Origin: Actinomycetes bacterium
Lineage (GTDB): Bacteria > Actinomycetota > Acidimicrobiia > Acidimicrobiales > RAAP-2
Length of the DNA: 64,000 nucleotides
NCBI GenBank assembly: GCA_021831035.1
Contig: JAKBNL010000005.1
Location: forward strand, 40,170 to 104,169
Direction: 5' to 3'
The notes beneath the pieces were generated by a model that searched no databases, had not been told where the DNA came from, and was given only the letters and a program-made list of their open reading frames with translations. Below, piece after piece: positions 9,036 to 19,334 of the stretch (within the stretch, counting starts at the first letter, position 1; each line of letters begins with the position of its first letter). A program made the translations under genes and the position numbers.

Positions 9036-9923
9036 GTGCGTCGTCCCCCCCTCGCCCGTGTGAGCCTCGCCGCCGTCGTGGCCGCGCTCGCCCTGGGACC
9101 GCTCGCCGTGTTGGTCGGCGCGGCCGGGGCGGCCCCGGGGCCGTTCCAGACGACCCGCCACAACGCGGGTACGCCCAACTCGAGCCAGGTCACGCGCAAC
9201 GCGAGCGGCCAGGTGGTCTCCTACGGTGACAAGTGGATCACCTACAACGCGCCCTCGCCCGCACTCACCCAGCTCGGCCAGGCGCTCTACATGGAGAACT
9301 GCGCGTCGTGCCACGGCACCAAGGCGAACGGCGTGCCGGCCGCCGGGACGGTGGGCGCGTACCCGAACCTGGTGGGCCTGGGGCCGGCCACGATCGACTT
9401 CTGGGTCGTCTCGGGCCGCATGCCCGCCGCCGACCCGGCCGCGGTGCAGGCGCCGCGCCGCCAGCCCCGCCTGACCCCGACCCAGGCCGAGGCCATCGCC
9501 GCCTGGGTCAACTCGCTCTCGCCGAGTTACCCCTACATCCCGGACCCGCACGTCAAGCGGGCCAACGTGGCGACCGGCATGGCGCTGTTCGCGCTGAACT
9601 GCGCCGCGTGCCACACCATCGAGGGTGACGGCGACGCCCTGGCGTACTCGACCTTCGCGCCGTCGCTGCGCCACATCCCCGCCTACCAGGTGGCCGAGGC
9701 GATCCGTACCGGCCCCGGCAACATGCCGCGCTTCACGGGCAACCTCTCGGACCAGCAGGTCAACGACATCGTCGCCTACGTCACCGAGTACATCCAGCAC
9801 CCGCAGAACCCCGGCGGCTTCGGGCTCGGCCAGCTCGGTCCGGTGGCCGAGGGCTTCGTGGCCCTGGTGATCGGCCTGGGCGTCCTCGCCCTCATCGCCT
9901 ACTGGATCGGGGAGCGCGCGTGA
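9036..9923 (+). CDS. qcrC: Cytochrome bc1 complex diheme cytochrome c subunit
   Basis: The 295-residue protein has an N-terminal signal anchor and two haem c sites, C89-x2-C92-H93 and C189-x2-C192-H193. A C-terminal transmembrane helix follows (FVALVIGLGVLALIAYWIG). The diheme QcrC is characteristic of actinobacteria and passes electrons straight to the aa3 oxidase, replacing a soluble cytochrome c. The GTG start lies 7 bases after the ctaE stop. The stop overlaps the qcrA start (GTGA). Confidence 0.95.
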   Translation: MRRPPLARVSLAAVVAALALGPLAVLVGAAGAAPGPFQTTRHNAGTPNSSQVTRNASGQVVSYGDKWITYNAPSPALTQLGQALYMENCASCHGTKANGVPAAGTVGAYPNLVGLGPATIDFWVVSGRMPAADPAAVQAPRRQPRLTPTQAEAIAAWVNSLSPSYPYIPDPHVKRANVATGMALFALNCAACHTIEGDGDALAYSTFAPSLRHIPAYQVAEAIRTGPGNMPRFTGNLSDQQVNDIVAYVTEYIQHPQNPGGFGLGQLGPVAEGFVALVIGLGVLALIAYWIGERA

Positions 9924-10858
9924 GCGACGAGTCTCGCACCCCGGTCGCCCTCGCGGGCCTGCGCGCCGACGACCCGCACCTCGAGCCCTCGGCACGCAAC
10001 CCGCACGTCGTCGAGGCGGTGATCGCCGGGCTGATGGTCGTGGGCACCCTCTGCACCGCCGGCTTCGGCGCGGCCTTCTGGGTGAACGCCAAGCCGTGGA
10101 TCCTCGGGGCGACGCTCGGCGGCGGCCTGCTGTTCCTCGGGCTCGGGCTCATCGCCTGGGGCAAGTACCTCATGCCCCGGGGACCCTTCGTCGAGGAGCG
10201 CCACCCGCTGGCCAACGACGCGGCGGAGCGCGAGGGCCTCGCCTCGGTCCTCGTGGACCGCGGCGCCTCGGTCATCAAGCGCCGCCCGCTGCTCGGCGGG
10301 TTGCTCGGCGGCGGGATGGGCATCTTCGGGATCGTCGCGCTCTTCCCGCTCCTGCGCAGCCTGGGGCCGCTGCCCAAGGGGACGCTCTTTCACACCGACT
10401 GGCGCAAGGGGTCGTACCTCGTCGACCAGACGGGCCGGCGCATCCACGAGGGCGACCTCGCGGTGGGCTCGATCGTCACGGTCTTCCCCGAGGGGACCGA
10501 GAACACCGACCGGGGCCAGGCCGTCGACCAGACGGTGCTGATCCGACTGTCCAACGAGAACTACGTCACCCAGAAGGGTCGCGCGACCTGGGGCCCGAAG
10601 GGCTACGTCGCCTACTCCAAGCTCTGCACGCACCTCGGGTGCCCGGTAGGCCTCTACGAGCAGCAGCTGCAGCTGCTCGTCTGCCCCTGCCACCAGTCGA
10701 TGTTCAACGTGACCGACGGGGCGCTGCCCACCTTCGGACCGGCCCCGCGCCCGTTGCCCCAGCTGCCCCTGTACATCGACGCGGAGGGCTACCTGCGCGC
10801 GCAGGCGGACTACGACCAGCCCGTGGGCCCGGGCTTCTGGGAACGGGGGCGCTCATGA
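9920..10858 (+). CDS. qcrA: Cytochrome bc1 complex Rieske iron-sulfur subunit
   Basis: A 312-residue protein with the Rieske [2Fe-2S] motifs CTHLGC and CPCHQS near residues 235 and 255. Membrane segments at about 35-55, 60-80 and 118-138 reflect the three-helix N-terminus of actinobacterial QcrA. It accepts electrons from menaquinol and donates them to QcrC. Its start and stop both overlap the neighbouring genes by 4 bases, so qcrCAB is translated as a tight operon. Confidence 0.95.
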   Translation: MSDESRTPVALAGLRADDPHLEPSARNPHVVEAVIAGLMVVGTLCTAGFGAAFWVNAKPWILGATLGGGLLFLGLGLIAWGKYLMPRGPFVEERHPLANDAAEREGLASVLVDRGASVIKRRPLLGGLLGGGMGIFGIVALFPLLRSLGPLPKGTLFHTDWRKGSYLVDQTGRRIHEGDLAVGSIVTVFPEGTENTDRGQAVDQTVLIRLSNENYVTQKGRATWGPKGYVAYSKLCTHLGCPVGLYEQQLQLLVCPCHQSMFNVTDGALPTFGPAPRPLPQLPLYIDAEGYLRAQADYDQPVGPGFWERGRS

Positions 10859-12399
10859 GCGACGTCGCGGGGGCCACGACCACCAAGCGCGCGCGCCGCG
10901 GCGGCGGCGGCCGGTACGGACGATTGGGTCAGGTCGTCAACGAGCTCGACGACCGCCTGGGCGTCGCCAAGGGCGGCCGGACCTTCCTCGACAAGATCTT
11001 CCCGGACCACTGGTCGTTCATGCTCGGTGAGATCGCCCTCTACTCGTTCCTCGTGCTGCTCGTCACCGGCGTCTTCTTGACCTTCTACTACGTGCCCAGC
11101 TCGGCGCTGGTGACCTACCACGGCCCGTACCTGCCGCTGGATGGCCAGCGCGTGACCGAGGCCTTCGCCTCGACGGTCAACCTCTCGTTCAGCGTCCGCG
11201 CCGGACTGTTGATGCGCCAGATGCACCACTGGGCGTGCGATATCTTCGTCGGCGCGCTCGTCGTGCACATGGCCCGGGTCTTCTTCACCGGAGCGTTCCG
11301 CAAGCCCCGCGAGCTCAACTGGACGATCGGGGTCACGCTGTTGACGCTCGCGATCGCCAACGGGTTCCTCGGCTACTCGCTGCCCGACGACCTCGTCTCG
11401 GGCACCGGCATCCGCATCGCCTACTCGATCATCCTGTCGATCCCGGTCGTGGGCACGTACCTCGCGTTCTTCGTCTTCGGCGGGAACTTCCCGGGCACGG
11501 CGATCATCCCGCGCTTTTTCATCCTGCACGTCCTGATCATCCCGCTGGTCATCCTCGGGCTGGTCGGCGCCCACCTCGCCCTCCTCGTGCGCCAGAAGCA
11601 CACCCAGTTCCCCGGGCCCGGTCGGGAGGAGAACAACGTCGTCGGCTCGCCGATGTTCCCGGTGTTCATGGCCAAGACCACCGGCTACCTCTTCGGCGTC
11701 TCGGGGGTCATCGCCCTGCTGGGCGCGTTCGCCCAGATCAACCCGATCTGGCAGTTCGGCCCCTACGACGCGTCGCGCATCTCCTACGCGGTCCAGCCCG
11801 ACTTCTACATGGGCTTCCTCGACGGGGCCCTGCGCATCTTCCCCTCCTGGTCGTTCATGGGCTTCGGCCACACGATCCCCTTCGAGGTGACCATCCCGGC
11901 GGTGATCTTCCCCGGGTTGCTCTTTGGGTTGGCCTACGCCTGGCCGGCGCTGGAGCGCCGGGTCACGGGCGACCACGCGATCCACCACCTCCTGGATCGA
12001 CCGAGCTGGCGGCCCAAGCGCACGGCCGTGGGCGTCGCGGCGCTCGCGTTGTTGAGCGCGCTGTTCATCGCGAGCTCGACCGACGTGATCGCCAACTTCT
12101 TCCACCTCTCGCTCAACACGGTGCTGTGGGCGATGCGCGTCATCGTGATCCTCTCACCCTTCGTCGCGTACCCCATCACGTACAAGATCTGCAAGGAGCT
12201 CCAGGGGGTCCACGGCGCCGGCAAGCGCAAGACGCCGAACCTGGTGGTGCGCACCGACGAGGGCGAGTACGTCGCCGAGCCGACCCCGGCCTACCCCGAG
12301 GACGTCCACCACGAGCTCGATCCGACCCCCGTGCCGACCTTCATCGAGGAGCCCGAGCCCGAGTCGGCCGCGCCGGGCGTGCGGATCGTCGAGCGCTAG
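10855..12399 (+). CDS. qcrB: Cytochrome bc1 complex cytochrome b subunit
   Basis: A 514-residue polytopic protein; the ATG start overlaps the qcrA stop (ATGA). It includes the haem b histidines in QMHHWACDIFVGALVVHMARVF and in ILHVLIIPLVILGLVGAHLALL, and a QP-site helix with PTFYxxG-like surroundings. The C-terminal extension beyond residue 440 is charged and proline-rich, as in actinobacterial QcrB. It forms the quinol oxidation and reduction sites of complex III. Confidence 0.94.
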   Translation: MSDVAGATTTKRARRGGGGRYGRLGQVVNELDDRLGVAKGGRTFLDKIFPDHWSFMLGEIALYSFLVLLVTGVFLTFYYVPSSALVTYHGPYLPLDGQRVTEAFASTVNLSFSVRAGLLMRQMHHWACDIFVGALVVHMARVFFTGAFRKPRELNWTIGVTLLTLAIANGFLGYSLPDDLVSGTGIRIAYSIILSIPVVGTYLAFFVFGGNFPGTAIIPRFFILHVLIIPLVILGLVGAHLALLVRQKHTQFPGPGREENNVVGSPMFPVFMAKTTGYLFGVSGVIALLGAFAQINPIWQFGPYDASRISYAVQPDFYMGFLDGALRIFPSWSFMGFGHTIPFEVTIPAVIFPGLLFGLAYAWPALERRVTGDHAIHHLLDRPSWRPKRTAVGVAALALLSALFIASSTDVIANFFHLSLNTVLWAMRVIVILSPFVAYPITYKICKELQGVHGAGKRKTPNLVVRTDEGEYVAEPTPAYPEDVHHELDPTPVPTFIEEPEPESAAPGVRIVER

Positions 12400-12460
12400 T
12401 CCGAGCCGCTCGGCGCCGCGGTCGCGACGCCGAGAGACGCGCCGGCGCGTGGTCGGTGCC

Positions 12461-12466
12461 TAACAT
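12461..12466 (+). promoter_or_regulatory. -10 element for leaderless ureohydrolase transcript
   Basis: TAACAT lies 6 bases before the GTG start of the ureohydrolase gene, and no ribosome binding site is present. That spacing places transcription start at or next to the start codon. The 73-base gap after qcrB otherwise shows only GC-rich sequence. Confidence 0.45.
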
Positions 12467-12472
12467 GGGCCC

Positions 12473-13375
12473 GTGCCGGCCTCCCCCGACCCGAAGTGGC
12501 CCGCGGCGACGTCGCTCGTGGGCCCCGGGGGCGAGGGTCGGGCCACCGTGGCCGTCGTGGGGGTGCCCACCTACTCGACGTCGGTCACGCCCAGGTCGTC
12601 GCGGTCGACCCCGGCGGCGTTGCGCGAGGCGCTGGCGCGCTACTCGACCTGGACGACGAGCGACGGGCGCGACCTCGCCGCACTGGTCAGCGTCGTCGAC
12701 GCGGGCGACGTCGACGACCCCGACGGCGAGGGGGGCGTGGAGCGCACGCGCGCCCTGTGCGCGACCCTGCCCGCCCGTGACCTGACGGTGGTGCTGGGCG
12801 GCGACAACGCCGCCACCTGGCAGGCGCTCGGCGCCCTCGCGGGAGAGCGCCTCTCCGAGTTCGGCCTGGTCACCCTCGACGCCCACCTGGACTTCCGCGA
12901 GGGTCGCTCCAACGGGTCGCCGGTGCGCCAGTTGGTCGAGTCCGGCCTCGTCGGCGCGCGGGTCTGCCAGGTGGGACTCGCGGACTTCTCGAACTCCGCG
13001 CCCTACGCCCGGGACGCGCGCGCGGCCGGTCTGCACGCGATAGCGCGCGCACGCTTCTACGACGAGCGCCCCGAGGACCTCGCCCGCGAGGCGCTGGCGC
13101 TCGCGGGCGCGCACGGGGGTCCGGTGTACGTGGACGTCGACCTCGACGTGGCCGACCGGGCCGTCGTCCCCGGCTGCCCGGGAGCGGCCCCGGGGGGGCT
13201 GAGCGCCGCGGAGGTGCGCCGCTTCGTGCGCGAGGTGGCGAGCTCCTCGCAGGTGGTCGCCCTCGACGTCACCGAGATCGACGTGGGCCGCGACGCGCCC
13301 GACGAGCGGACCGTGCGCCTCGGGGCCCTCGTCGTGCTCGAGGCGATCGCCGCGCTCACCCGGCGGGCCGCGTGA
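12473..13375 (+). CDS. hutG: Ureohydrolase (formimidoylglutamase-like, HutG candidate)
   Basis: This 300-residue protein belongs to the arginase/agmatinase family: GGDNA at 109-113, DAHLD at 136-140 and a VDVDLD...PG block near 220. It sits directly before hutH, and its stop overlaps the hutH start by 4 bases, so the likely substrate is N-formiminoglutamate, the last histidine-degradation intermediate, giving glutamate and formamide. The first metal ligand, normally His in GGDH, is Asn112. That may alter metal occupancy or activity. The GTG start appears leaderless. Agmatinase or another guanidino hydrolase is possible. Confidence 0.75.
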   Translation: MPASPDPKWPAATSLVGPGGEGRATVAVVGVPTYSTSVTPRSSRSTPAALREALARYSTWTTSDGRDLAALVSVVDAGDVDDPDGEGGVERTRALCATLPARDLTVVLGGDNAATWQALGALAGERLSEFGLVTLDAHLDFREGRSNGSPVRQLVESGLVGARVCQVGLADFSNSAPYARDARAAGLHAIARARFYDERPEDLAREALALAGAHGGPVYVDVDLDVADRAVVPGCPGAAPGGLSAAEVRRFVREVASSSQVVALDVTEIDVGRDAPDERTVRLGALVVLEAIAALTRRAA

Positions 13376-14901
13376 CGGTCGCCGTCGGGGACCGACCCCT
13401 CACCCGCGCCGAGGTGGTCGCGGTGGCGCGGGGCTTCGAGGCCGTGGCGATCTCCGACGACGTCCACCGTCGCCTGGCCCACCAGCGGCGCGCCATCGAC
13501 CGTCGGGTGGCCTCCGGCGAGCCCGTCTACGGCCTGTCGACGGGCTTCGGCTCGCTCGCGACCACGTTCATCTCGCCCGACGAGCGCCGGGACCTGCAGC
13601 GCTCGCTGGTGCGCAGCCACGCGGCCGGGGTCGGCGAGCGGGTCGAGGTCGAGGTGGTGCGCGCGATGATGGTCTCGCGCCTCGCCACCCTGTGCAGCGG
13701 CGTCGCCGGGGTGCGCCCGGTCGTCGTCGACACCTACGCCGCCCTGCTCAACCACGCGGTGACCCCGGTCGTCCACGAGTTCGGGTCGCTCGGCTGCTCG
13801 GGGGACCTGGCGCCACTCGCCCACGTGGCGCTGGCCCTCACGGGCGAGGGCGACGTCCTCGACGCCGGGGGCGCGCGTCGGCGGGCCGCCGAGGTGCTCG
13901 CCGAGGTGGGCGTCGCGCCGGTCGAGCTCGCCGAGAAGGAGGGCCTCGCGCTCATCAACGGCACCGACGGGATGCTCGGCCAGCTCGTGCTGGCCCTCGA
14001 CGACGTCGCCGCGCTGCTCACCCACCTCGACCTCGCGGCGGCGCTCTCGGTCCAGGCGCTGCGCGGCACCGACCGCGCCTTCGTCGAGGAGCTGATGGCC
14101 CTGCGGCCCCACCCGGGCCAGCGCGCCAGCGCCCAGAACCTGATGGCCCTGCTCGAGGGCTCGGCGATCGTCGCGTCCCACCTGGAGGACGCCTCCCAGG
14201 TCCAGGACGCCTACTCGCTGCGGTGCGCGCCCCAGGTGCACGGCGCGGCCCGCGACACGTGGCGCCACGCGGCCGCCGTCGCCGACGTCGAGCTGGCGTC
14301 GGCGATCGACAACCCCTCGGTGCTACCCGACGGGACCGTCGCCTCCAACGGGAACTTCCACGGGGCGCCGGTCGGCTACGTCCTCGACTTCCTCGCCATC
14401 GCCGTGGCCGACGTGGCCTCGATGGCCGAACGGCGCACCGACCGGCTCCTGGACGAGTCGCGCAGTTACGGCCTGCCGGCCTTCCTCGCCGACTCGCCCG
14501 GGGTGGACTCGGGGCTCATGATCGCCCAGTACGCCCAGGCGGCCCTGGTGAGCGAGATGAAGCGTCTGGCGGCACCGGCGAGCGTGGACTCGATCCCCTC
14601 CTCGGCCATGCAGGAGGACCACGTCTCGATGGGCTGGCACGCGGCGCGCAAGCTCCGCCGGGCCGTGACGGCCCTCGGCGGGGTCGTGGCGATCGAGCTG
14701 ATGGCCGCGTCGCGCGCCCTCGCGCTGCGCGCCCCGCTCGCCCCCTCCCCGGTCGGCGCGGCCGTCGCCGAGCGGGTCAACGGCGTCGCCGGGGGTCCGG
14801 GCCACGACCGCTGGCTGTCGCCGGAGATCGCCGGCGTCGTCGACCTGGTCGAGAGCCGCGAACTGCTCGAGCTCGCGGCCCGCTACGTCACCTTGAGCTA
14901 G
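13372..14901 (+). CDS. hutH: Histidine ammonia-lyase
   Basis: A 509-residue protein of normal length for the family. The segment [14 protein letters not shown] contains Cys142-Ser143-Gly144, which cyclise to the MIO cofactor; Cys in place of Ala is usual in actinobacterial homologues. Other conserved blocks are [11 protein letters not shown] near 57, [10 protein letters not shown] near 200 and [14 protein letters not shown] near 405. It deaminates histidine to urocanate. The GTG start overlaps the preceding stop, and hutU follows 7 bases downstream. Confidence 0.96.
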   Translation: MTVAVGDRPLTRAEVVAVARGFEAVAISDDVHRRLAHQRRAIDRRVASGEPVYGLSTGFGSLATTFISPDERRDLQRSLVRSHAAGVGERVEVEVVRAMMVSRLATLCSGVAGVRPVVVDTYAALLNHAVTPVVHEFGSLGCSGDLAPLAHVALALTGEGDVLDAGGARRRAAEVLAEVGVAPVELAEKEGLALINGTDGMLGQLVLALDDVAALLTHLDLAAALSVQALRGTDRAFVEELMALRPHPGQRASAQNLMALLEGSAIVASHLEDASQVQDAYSLRCAPQVHGAARDTWRHAAAVADVELASAIDNPSVLPDGTVASNGNFHGAPVGYVLDFLAIAVADVASMAERRTDRLLDESRSYGLPAFLADSPGVDSGLMIAQYAQAALVSEMKRLAAPASVDSIPSSAMQEDHVSMGWHAARKLRRAVTALGGVVAIELMAASRALALRAPLAPSPVGAAVAERVNGVAGGPGHDRWLSPEIAGVVDLVESRELLELAARYVTLS

Positions 14902-14908
14902 GAGGACC

Positions 14909-16564
14909 ATGGAAGGCGCTCGTCCGGTCCGCGCGCCGCGCGGGACGACACTCAGCGCTCGGGGCTGGCCCCAGGAGGCGGCCCTGCGCATGCTCCAGAA
15001 CAACCTCGACCCCGAGGTGGCCGAGCGACCGGACGACCTCGTCGTCTACGGCGGGACGGGGCGGGCGGCTCGGGACTGGGCCAGCTTCGACGCGCTGGTG
15101 CGCACGCTCGGCACCCTCGGCGACGACGAGACGATGGTCGTCCAGTCGGGCCGACCGGTCGGGGTGCTGCGCACCCACGAGTGGGCCCCCCGGGTCGTGA
15201 TCGCCAACGCCAACCTCGTGCCCGACTGGGCCACGTGGCCCGAGTTCCGCCGCCTGGAGGCGTTGGGGCTCACGATGTACGGCCAGATGACCGCGGGGTC
15301 GTGGATCTACATCGGGACCCAGGGGATCCTCCAGGGCACCTACGAGACCTTCGCCGCGGTCGCCGAGCGACGCTTCGAAGGGACGCTCGCGGGCACACTC
15401 ACCCTCACCGCCGGGGCCGGGGGCATGGGCGGGGCCCAGCCGCTGGCCGTCACCATGAACGACGGCGTCTGCCTGGTCATCGACGTCGACCCCACGCGGC
15501 TCGCCCGGCGGGTCGAACAGCGCTACCTCGACGAGTGGACGGCCGACCTCGACGACGCCCTCGAGCGCGTCCTCGTCGCCAGGGCCCAGCGTCGGGCGCT
15601 CAGCGTCGGTCTGGTCGGCAACGCCGCCACGCTCTTCGCCGAGATCCTGCGCCGTGGAGTGGCGGTGGACATCGTCACCGACCAGACCTCGGCCCACGAC
15701 CCGTTGAGCTACCTGCCCGAGGGGGTCGACCTCGGCGACTGGCACGACTACGCCGAGAAGAAGCCCGAGGAGTTCACCGACCGGGCTCGCCAGTCGATGG
15801 TCCGTCACGTCGAGGCGATGGTCGGCTTCATGGACGAGGGCGCCGAGGTCTTCGACTACGGGAACTCGCTGCGCGGTGAGGCGCTCGCCGGCGGCTACCC
15901 GCGCGCCTTCGACTACCCCGGCTTCGTGCCGGCCTACATCCGCCCGCTCTTCTGCGAGGGCCGGGGCCCCTTCCGCTGGGCCGCGCTCTCGGGCGAGCCG
16001 CGCGACATCGCCGTAACCGACCGCGCCGTGCTCGACCTGTTCCCCGAGAACGACCGACTGCGGCGCTGGATCACCAAGGCCGAGGAGCGGGTCGCCTTCC
16101 AGGGGCTCCCGGCGCGAATCTGCTGGCTCGGCTACGGCGAGCGCGACCGGGCCGGAGTCGCCTTCAACGACCTCGTGGCCCGGGGTGAGGTCGCCGCACC
16201 CGTGGTGATCGGGCGCGACCACCTCGACAGCGGCTCGGTGGCCTCGCCGTACCGCGAGACCGAGGGGATGCTGGACGGCTCCGACGCGATCGCCGACTGG
16301 CCGCTGCTCAACGCCCTGGTCGCCACGGCGTCGGGGGCGTCGTGGGTCTCGATCCACCACGGGGGAGGGGTCGGCATCGGCCGCTCGATCCACGCCGGAC
16401 AGGTCTGCGTGGCCGACGGCACCGACCTCGCGCGCGAAAAGCTCGAGCGGGTCCTCACGAACGATCCCGCGATGGGGGTCCTGCGCCACGTCGACGCCGG
16501 CTACGAGCTGGCCGAGGCCACGGCCGAACGCACCGGACTGCGGGTGCCGCTGCGCGAGCCGTGA
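14909..16564 (+). CDS. hutU: Urocanate hydratase
   Basis: The 551-residue protein matches urocanase along its length: [46 protein letters not shown] for NAD binding, and the C-terminal [16 protein letters not shown], shown here in part. It converts urocanate to imidazolone propionate using tightly bound NAD+. The ATG start has a strong AGGAGG sequence 5 bases upstream. Its stop overlaps the hutI start (GTGA). Confidence 0.95.
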   Translation: MEGARPVRAPRGTTLSARGWPQEAALRMLQNNLDPEVAERPDDLVVYGGTGRAARDWASFDALVRTLGTLGDDETMVVQSGRPVGVLRTHEWAPRVVIANANLVPDWATWPEFRRLEALGLTMYGQMTAGSWIYIGTQGILQGTYETFAAVAERRFEGTLAGTLTLTAGAGGMGGAQPLAVTMNDGVCLVIDVDPTRLARRVEQRYLDEWTADLDDALERVLVARAQRRALSVGLVGNAATLFAEILRRGVAVDIVTDQTSAHDPLSYLPEGVDLGDWHDYAEKKPEEFTDRARQSMVRHVEAMVGFMDEGAEVFDYGNSLRGEALAGGYPRAFDYPGFVPAYIRPLFCEGRGPFRWAALSGEPRDIAVTDRAVLDLFPENDRLRRWITKAEERVAFQGLPARICWLGYGERDRAGVAFNDLVARGEVAAPVVIGRDHLDSGSVASPYRETEGMLDGSDAIADWPLLNALVATASGASWVSIHHGGGVGIGRSIHAGQVCVADGTDLAREKLERVLTNDPAMGVLRHVDAGYELAEATAERTGLRVPLREP

Positions 16565-18549
16565 CCTCGACCCTCGTCACCCACGTCGGCGAGCTCACGA
16601 CGAACGACCCGACCCTCGGCGACGCGACCCCGCTGGGGCGACTCACGGCGGCCGCCTTCGTGGTGGAGGACGGACGGGTCGCCTGGGTGGGGCCGGCGAG
16701 CGCGGCGCCCGAGTGCGACACGCGCCTCGACGTCGCGGGCGCGGCCGTCGTGCCCGGGTTCGTGGACTCCCACACCCACCTGGTGTTCGCCGGCGAGCGC
16801 AGCGACGAGTTCGAGGCCCGCCTCGCCGGGCGGCCCTACGACGGGGGCGGGATCGCCCGGACCGTGGCCGCGACGCGCGCGGCGGGCCGTGACGAGCTGC
16901 GCGAGGGCGTCGCGGCCCGGGTCCGGGCGCTGCGCGCGGGCGGGGTGACGACCCTCGAGGTGAAGTCGGGCTACGAGCTCACCACCGAGGGCGAGGCCCG
17001 CGACCTCGAGCTGGCCCGTGAGGTGACCGAGCAGGTCACCTGGCTGGGTGCTCACGCGCTGCCCCCCGAGTTCGCCCACGACCGCGCGGGCTACCTGGCC
17101 CTGCTCACCGGACCGATGCTCGAGCGCTGCGCCCCGCTCGCTCGCTGGGCCGACGTGTTCTGCGACGTGGGCGCGTTCGACCTCGACGAGGCCCGTGCGG
17201 TCCTCGAGGCGGCCCGGTCGAAGGGGCTGGGCCTGCGCCTGCACGCGAACCAGATCGCCCACGGCGGGGCCGTGCGCCTCGCGGTCGAGCTGGGCGCCGC
17301 CAGCGCCGACCACCTGACCCACCTCGACGAGGGTGACGTGGAGGCGCTGGCCGACTCCTCGACGGTCGCCACCCTGCTGCCGGGCGCGGAATTCTGCACG
17401 CGCTCGCACTACGCCCCGGCGCGCCGACTCCTCGACGCGGGGGCGACCGTCGCCCTGTCGACCGACTGCAACCCCGGGACGAGCTACGTGACCTCGATGG
17501 CCCTCGTGATCGCCCTGGCCGTGCGCGAGATGGGCCTCACCTGCGACGAGGCACTGTGGGCGGCGACGCGCGGCGGCGCGCGGGCCCTGCGCCTGGACGA
17601 CGTCGGCCACCTCGGGGTGGGCGCGCGCGCCGACTTTCTCGTGCTCGACGCGCCCCGGGCCGCCCACCTCGCCTACCGTCCCGGCGCGGACCTCGTGACG
17701 ACCCACGTCGCGACGGTCCCGGAGCCGCCGGCCGCGCCCGGCGCCGACGCGCCGGCGCACCGGGCGCGGGTGGCGCGCGCGTCGGCCGCGGCCACCCTCG
17801 AGGTCTGCGACCTCGTCGTCGCCTACGGCGACCGCGTGGCCGTCGACGGCATCGACCTCACCATCGCGGCCGGGGAGATCCTCGGCCTGCTGGGGCCCAA
17901 CGGTGCCGGCAAGACCTCGACGCTGTCGGCGATCGAGGGGCTCGTGCACCCCCGGCGCGGGAGCGTCACGGTCGACGGGCTCGACGCGCTGGCCCACCCG
18001 AGCGCGGCCCGGGCCCGACTGGGGGTCCAGCTCCAGGCGAACAGCTTCTCCCCCGACCTCACCCTGGCCCAGATCGTGCGGCTCTTCGGGGGGCTCTACG
18101 GGGTGCGCCTGAGCAGGGAGGCCGCCATCGATCGGCTGGGCGAGGTGGGACTCGACGGGGAGGCCGGACGGGGCTGGAAGCACCTCTCGGGCGGCCAGCA
18201 GCAGCGACTCTCGTTGGCCGTGGCCATGGTCCACCAGCCCTCGCTGCTGCTGCTCGACGAGCCCACCGCCGGGCTCGACCCCCAGGCCCGGCGCCAGCTG
18301 TGGGGGCGCATCGACCAGGTCCGCGCGAGGGGGGCGAGCGTGCTGCTCACGACCCACTCGATGGAAGAGGCCCAGGCGGTCTGCGATCGGGTCGCGATCA
18401 TCGACCACGGGCGCCTCCTGGCCGAGGCGTCACCGACCGCGCTCGTCGAGCGCTACCGCGACGACGCGCGCGTGCGCGCCGTCGCGCGCGGCGCGGTGAC
18501 CCTCGAGGACGTGTTCATCGGCCTGACCGGGAGCGACCTGCGTGAGTGA
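16561..18549 (+). CDS. hutI: Imidazolonepropionase fused to an ABC transporter ATP-binding domain
   Basis: One frame of 662 codons runs through two complete domains. Residues 1 to about 386 are imidazolonepropionase: metal ligands H71 and H73 in DSHTH, LHANQ, and D302 in STDCNPG. After an Ala/Pro-rich linker, residues 412-662 are an ABC ATPase: Walker A GPNGAGKT at 445-452, signature LSGG at 542, Walker B LLLDEPT with E567. I read every codon from 17641 to 17830 and found no stop. A GTG at 17770 (residue 404) could start a separate ATPase, but it has no ribosome binding site. HutI hydrolyses imidazolone propionate; the ATPase should drive the permease encoded next. A lost stop codon or sequence error is the main alternative to a true fusion. 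Confidence 0.85.
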   Translation: MTSTLVTHVGELTTNDPTLGDATPLGRLTAAAFVVEDGRVAWVGPASAAPECDTRLDVAGAAVVPGFVDSHTHLVFAGERSDEFEARLAGRPYDGGGIARTVAATRAAGRDELREGVAARVRALRAGGVTTLEVKSGYELTTEGEARDLELAREVTEQVTWLGAHALPPEFAHDRAGYLALLTGPMLERCAPLARWADVFCDVGAFDLDEARAVLEAARSKGLGLRLHANQIAHGGAVRLAVELGAASADHLTHLDEGDVEALADSSTVATLLPGAEFCTRSHYAPARRLLDAGATVALSTDCNPGTSYVTSMALVIALAVREMGLTCDEALWAATRGGARALRLDDVGHLGVGARADFLVLDAPRAAHLAYRPGADLVTTHVATVPEPPAAPGADAPAHRARVARASAAATLEVCDLVVAYGDRVAVDGIDLTIAAGEILGLLGPNGAGKTSTLSAIEGLVHPRRGSVTVDGLDALAHPSAARARLGVQLQANSFSPDLTLAQIVRLFGGLYGVRLSREAAIDRLGEVGLDGEAGRGWKHLSGGQQQRLSLAVAMVHQPSLLLLDEPTAGLDPQARRQLWGRIDQVRARGASVLLTTHSMEEAQAVCDRVAIIDHGRLLAEASPTALVERYRDDARVRAVARGAVTLEDVFIGLTGSDLRE

Positions 18550-19297
18550 GACCCCCGCGACCCGCGTCATGCTCGGCGCGCTGGTGCGCGCCGACCTGCT
18601 CGTGCTGCTCAAGGGCCGTCGCTCGATCGTGGTCGGGCTCCTCCTGCCCCTCTGGATCCTCTTCATCACGAACGGCCACAAGGGGACCCAGACGATGGGC
18701 GGCGCCTACTACATCATCGGGATCGCCGTGGCCTACGGGCTGGCGGCCTTCGGGATCATGGGCTACGCCACCCGGGTCGCGCGCGATCGCGACACCGGTG
18801 TGCTCCAGCGCCTGCGGGTGACCCCGGCGCCCTCGTGGATGGTGATGGGCAGCCGCCTGCTGGCCCAGAGCGTGGCCAACCTCGTGGTCTCGCTGGTGGT
18901 GGTGGTGGTCGGGGCGACGATGCACCACCTCCACCCCAGCCTCGGCCAGTACCTCCTCGTGCTCGTCGCCTCGACGCTCGGCGGGGCCGTGTTCCTCGCG
19001 ATCGGCCAGGCCGTGGTCGGTCTCGTGCGCTCGGCCGACGCGGTGAACGCGGTCGGGCGCGTCCTGCTCGTGGCGCTCATCTTCCTCGGACTGTTCGGGG
19101 CGAGCGGCGTGCTCGGCGCGACCTGGGAGTCGATCTCGCGCTGGAGCCCGGTGGGGTGCGTCATGACCGTCTACGCCGGCGTGCTCGACCTCGCGGCGTG
19201 GGGGTCGACCCAGTGGCTCGCGGTGCTCGCCTGCGCGGGCTACGTCGCCGTGACGGGCGCGCTCGGGGTGCACTGGTTCCGCTGGCAGAGCGCCTGA
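18542..19297 (+). CDS. ABC-2 type transporter permease
   Basis: A 251-residue membrane protein with about six transmembrane helices, resembling DrrB-like ABC-2 permeases. The GTG start lies inside the end of the ATPase coding sequence (8-base overlap), so the two are translationally coupled. The pair looks like an exporter of a small molecule, lipid or drug. Its location at the end of the hut operon might mean export linked to histidine metabolism, but no substrate can be deduced. Confidence 0.85.
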   Translation: MSETPATRVMLGALVRADLLVLLKGRRSIVVGLLLPLWILFITNGHKGTQTMGGAYYIIGIAVAYGLAAFGIMGYATRVARDRDTGVLQRLRVTPAPSWMVMGSRLLAQSVANLVVSLVVVVVGATMHHLHPSLGQYLLVLVASTLGGAVFLAIGQAVVGLVRSADAVNAVGRVLLVALIFLGLFGASGVLGATWESISRWSPVGCVMTVYAGVLDLAAWGSTQWLAVLACAGYVAVTGALGVHWFRWQSA

Positions 19298-19322
19298 GAC
19301 ATCGGCGGTGGGGGGGCGCCCC

Positions 19323-19328
19323 TAGGGT
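19323..19328 (+). promoter_or_regulatory. -10 element for leaderless MoxR-type gene
   Basis: TAGGGT lies exactly 6 bases before the ATG at 19335, and no ribosome binding site is present. This starts a new transcription unit after the hut/ABC operon. Confidence 0.5.
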
Positions 19329-19334
19329 GCACCT

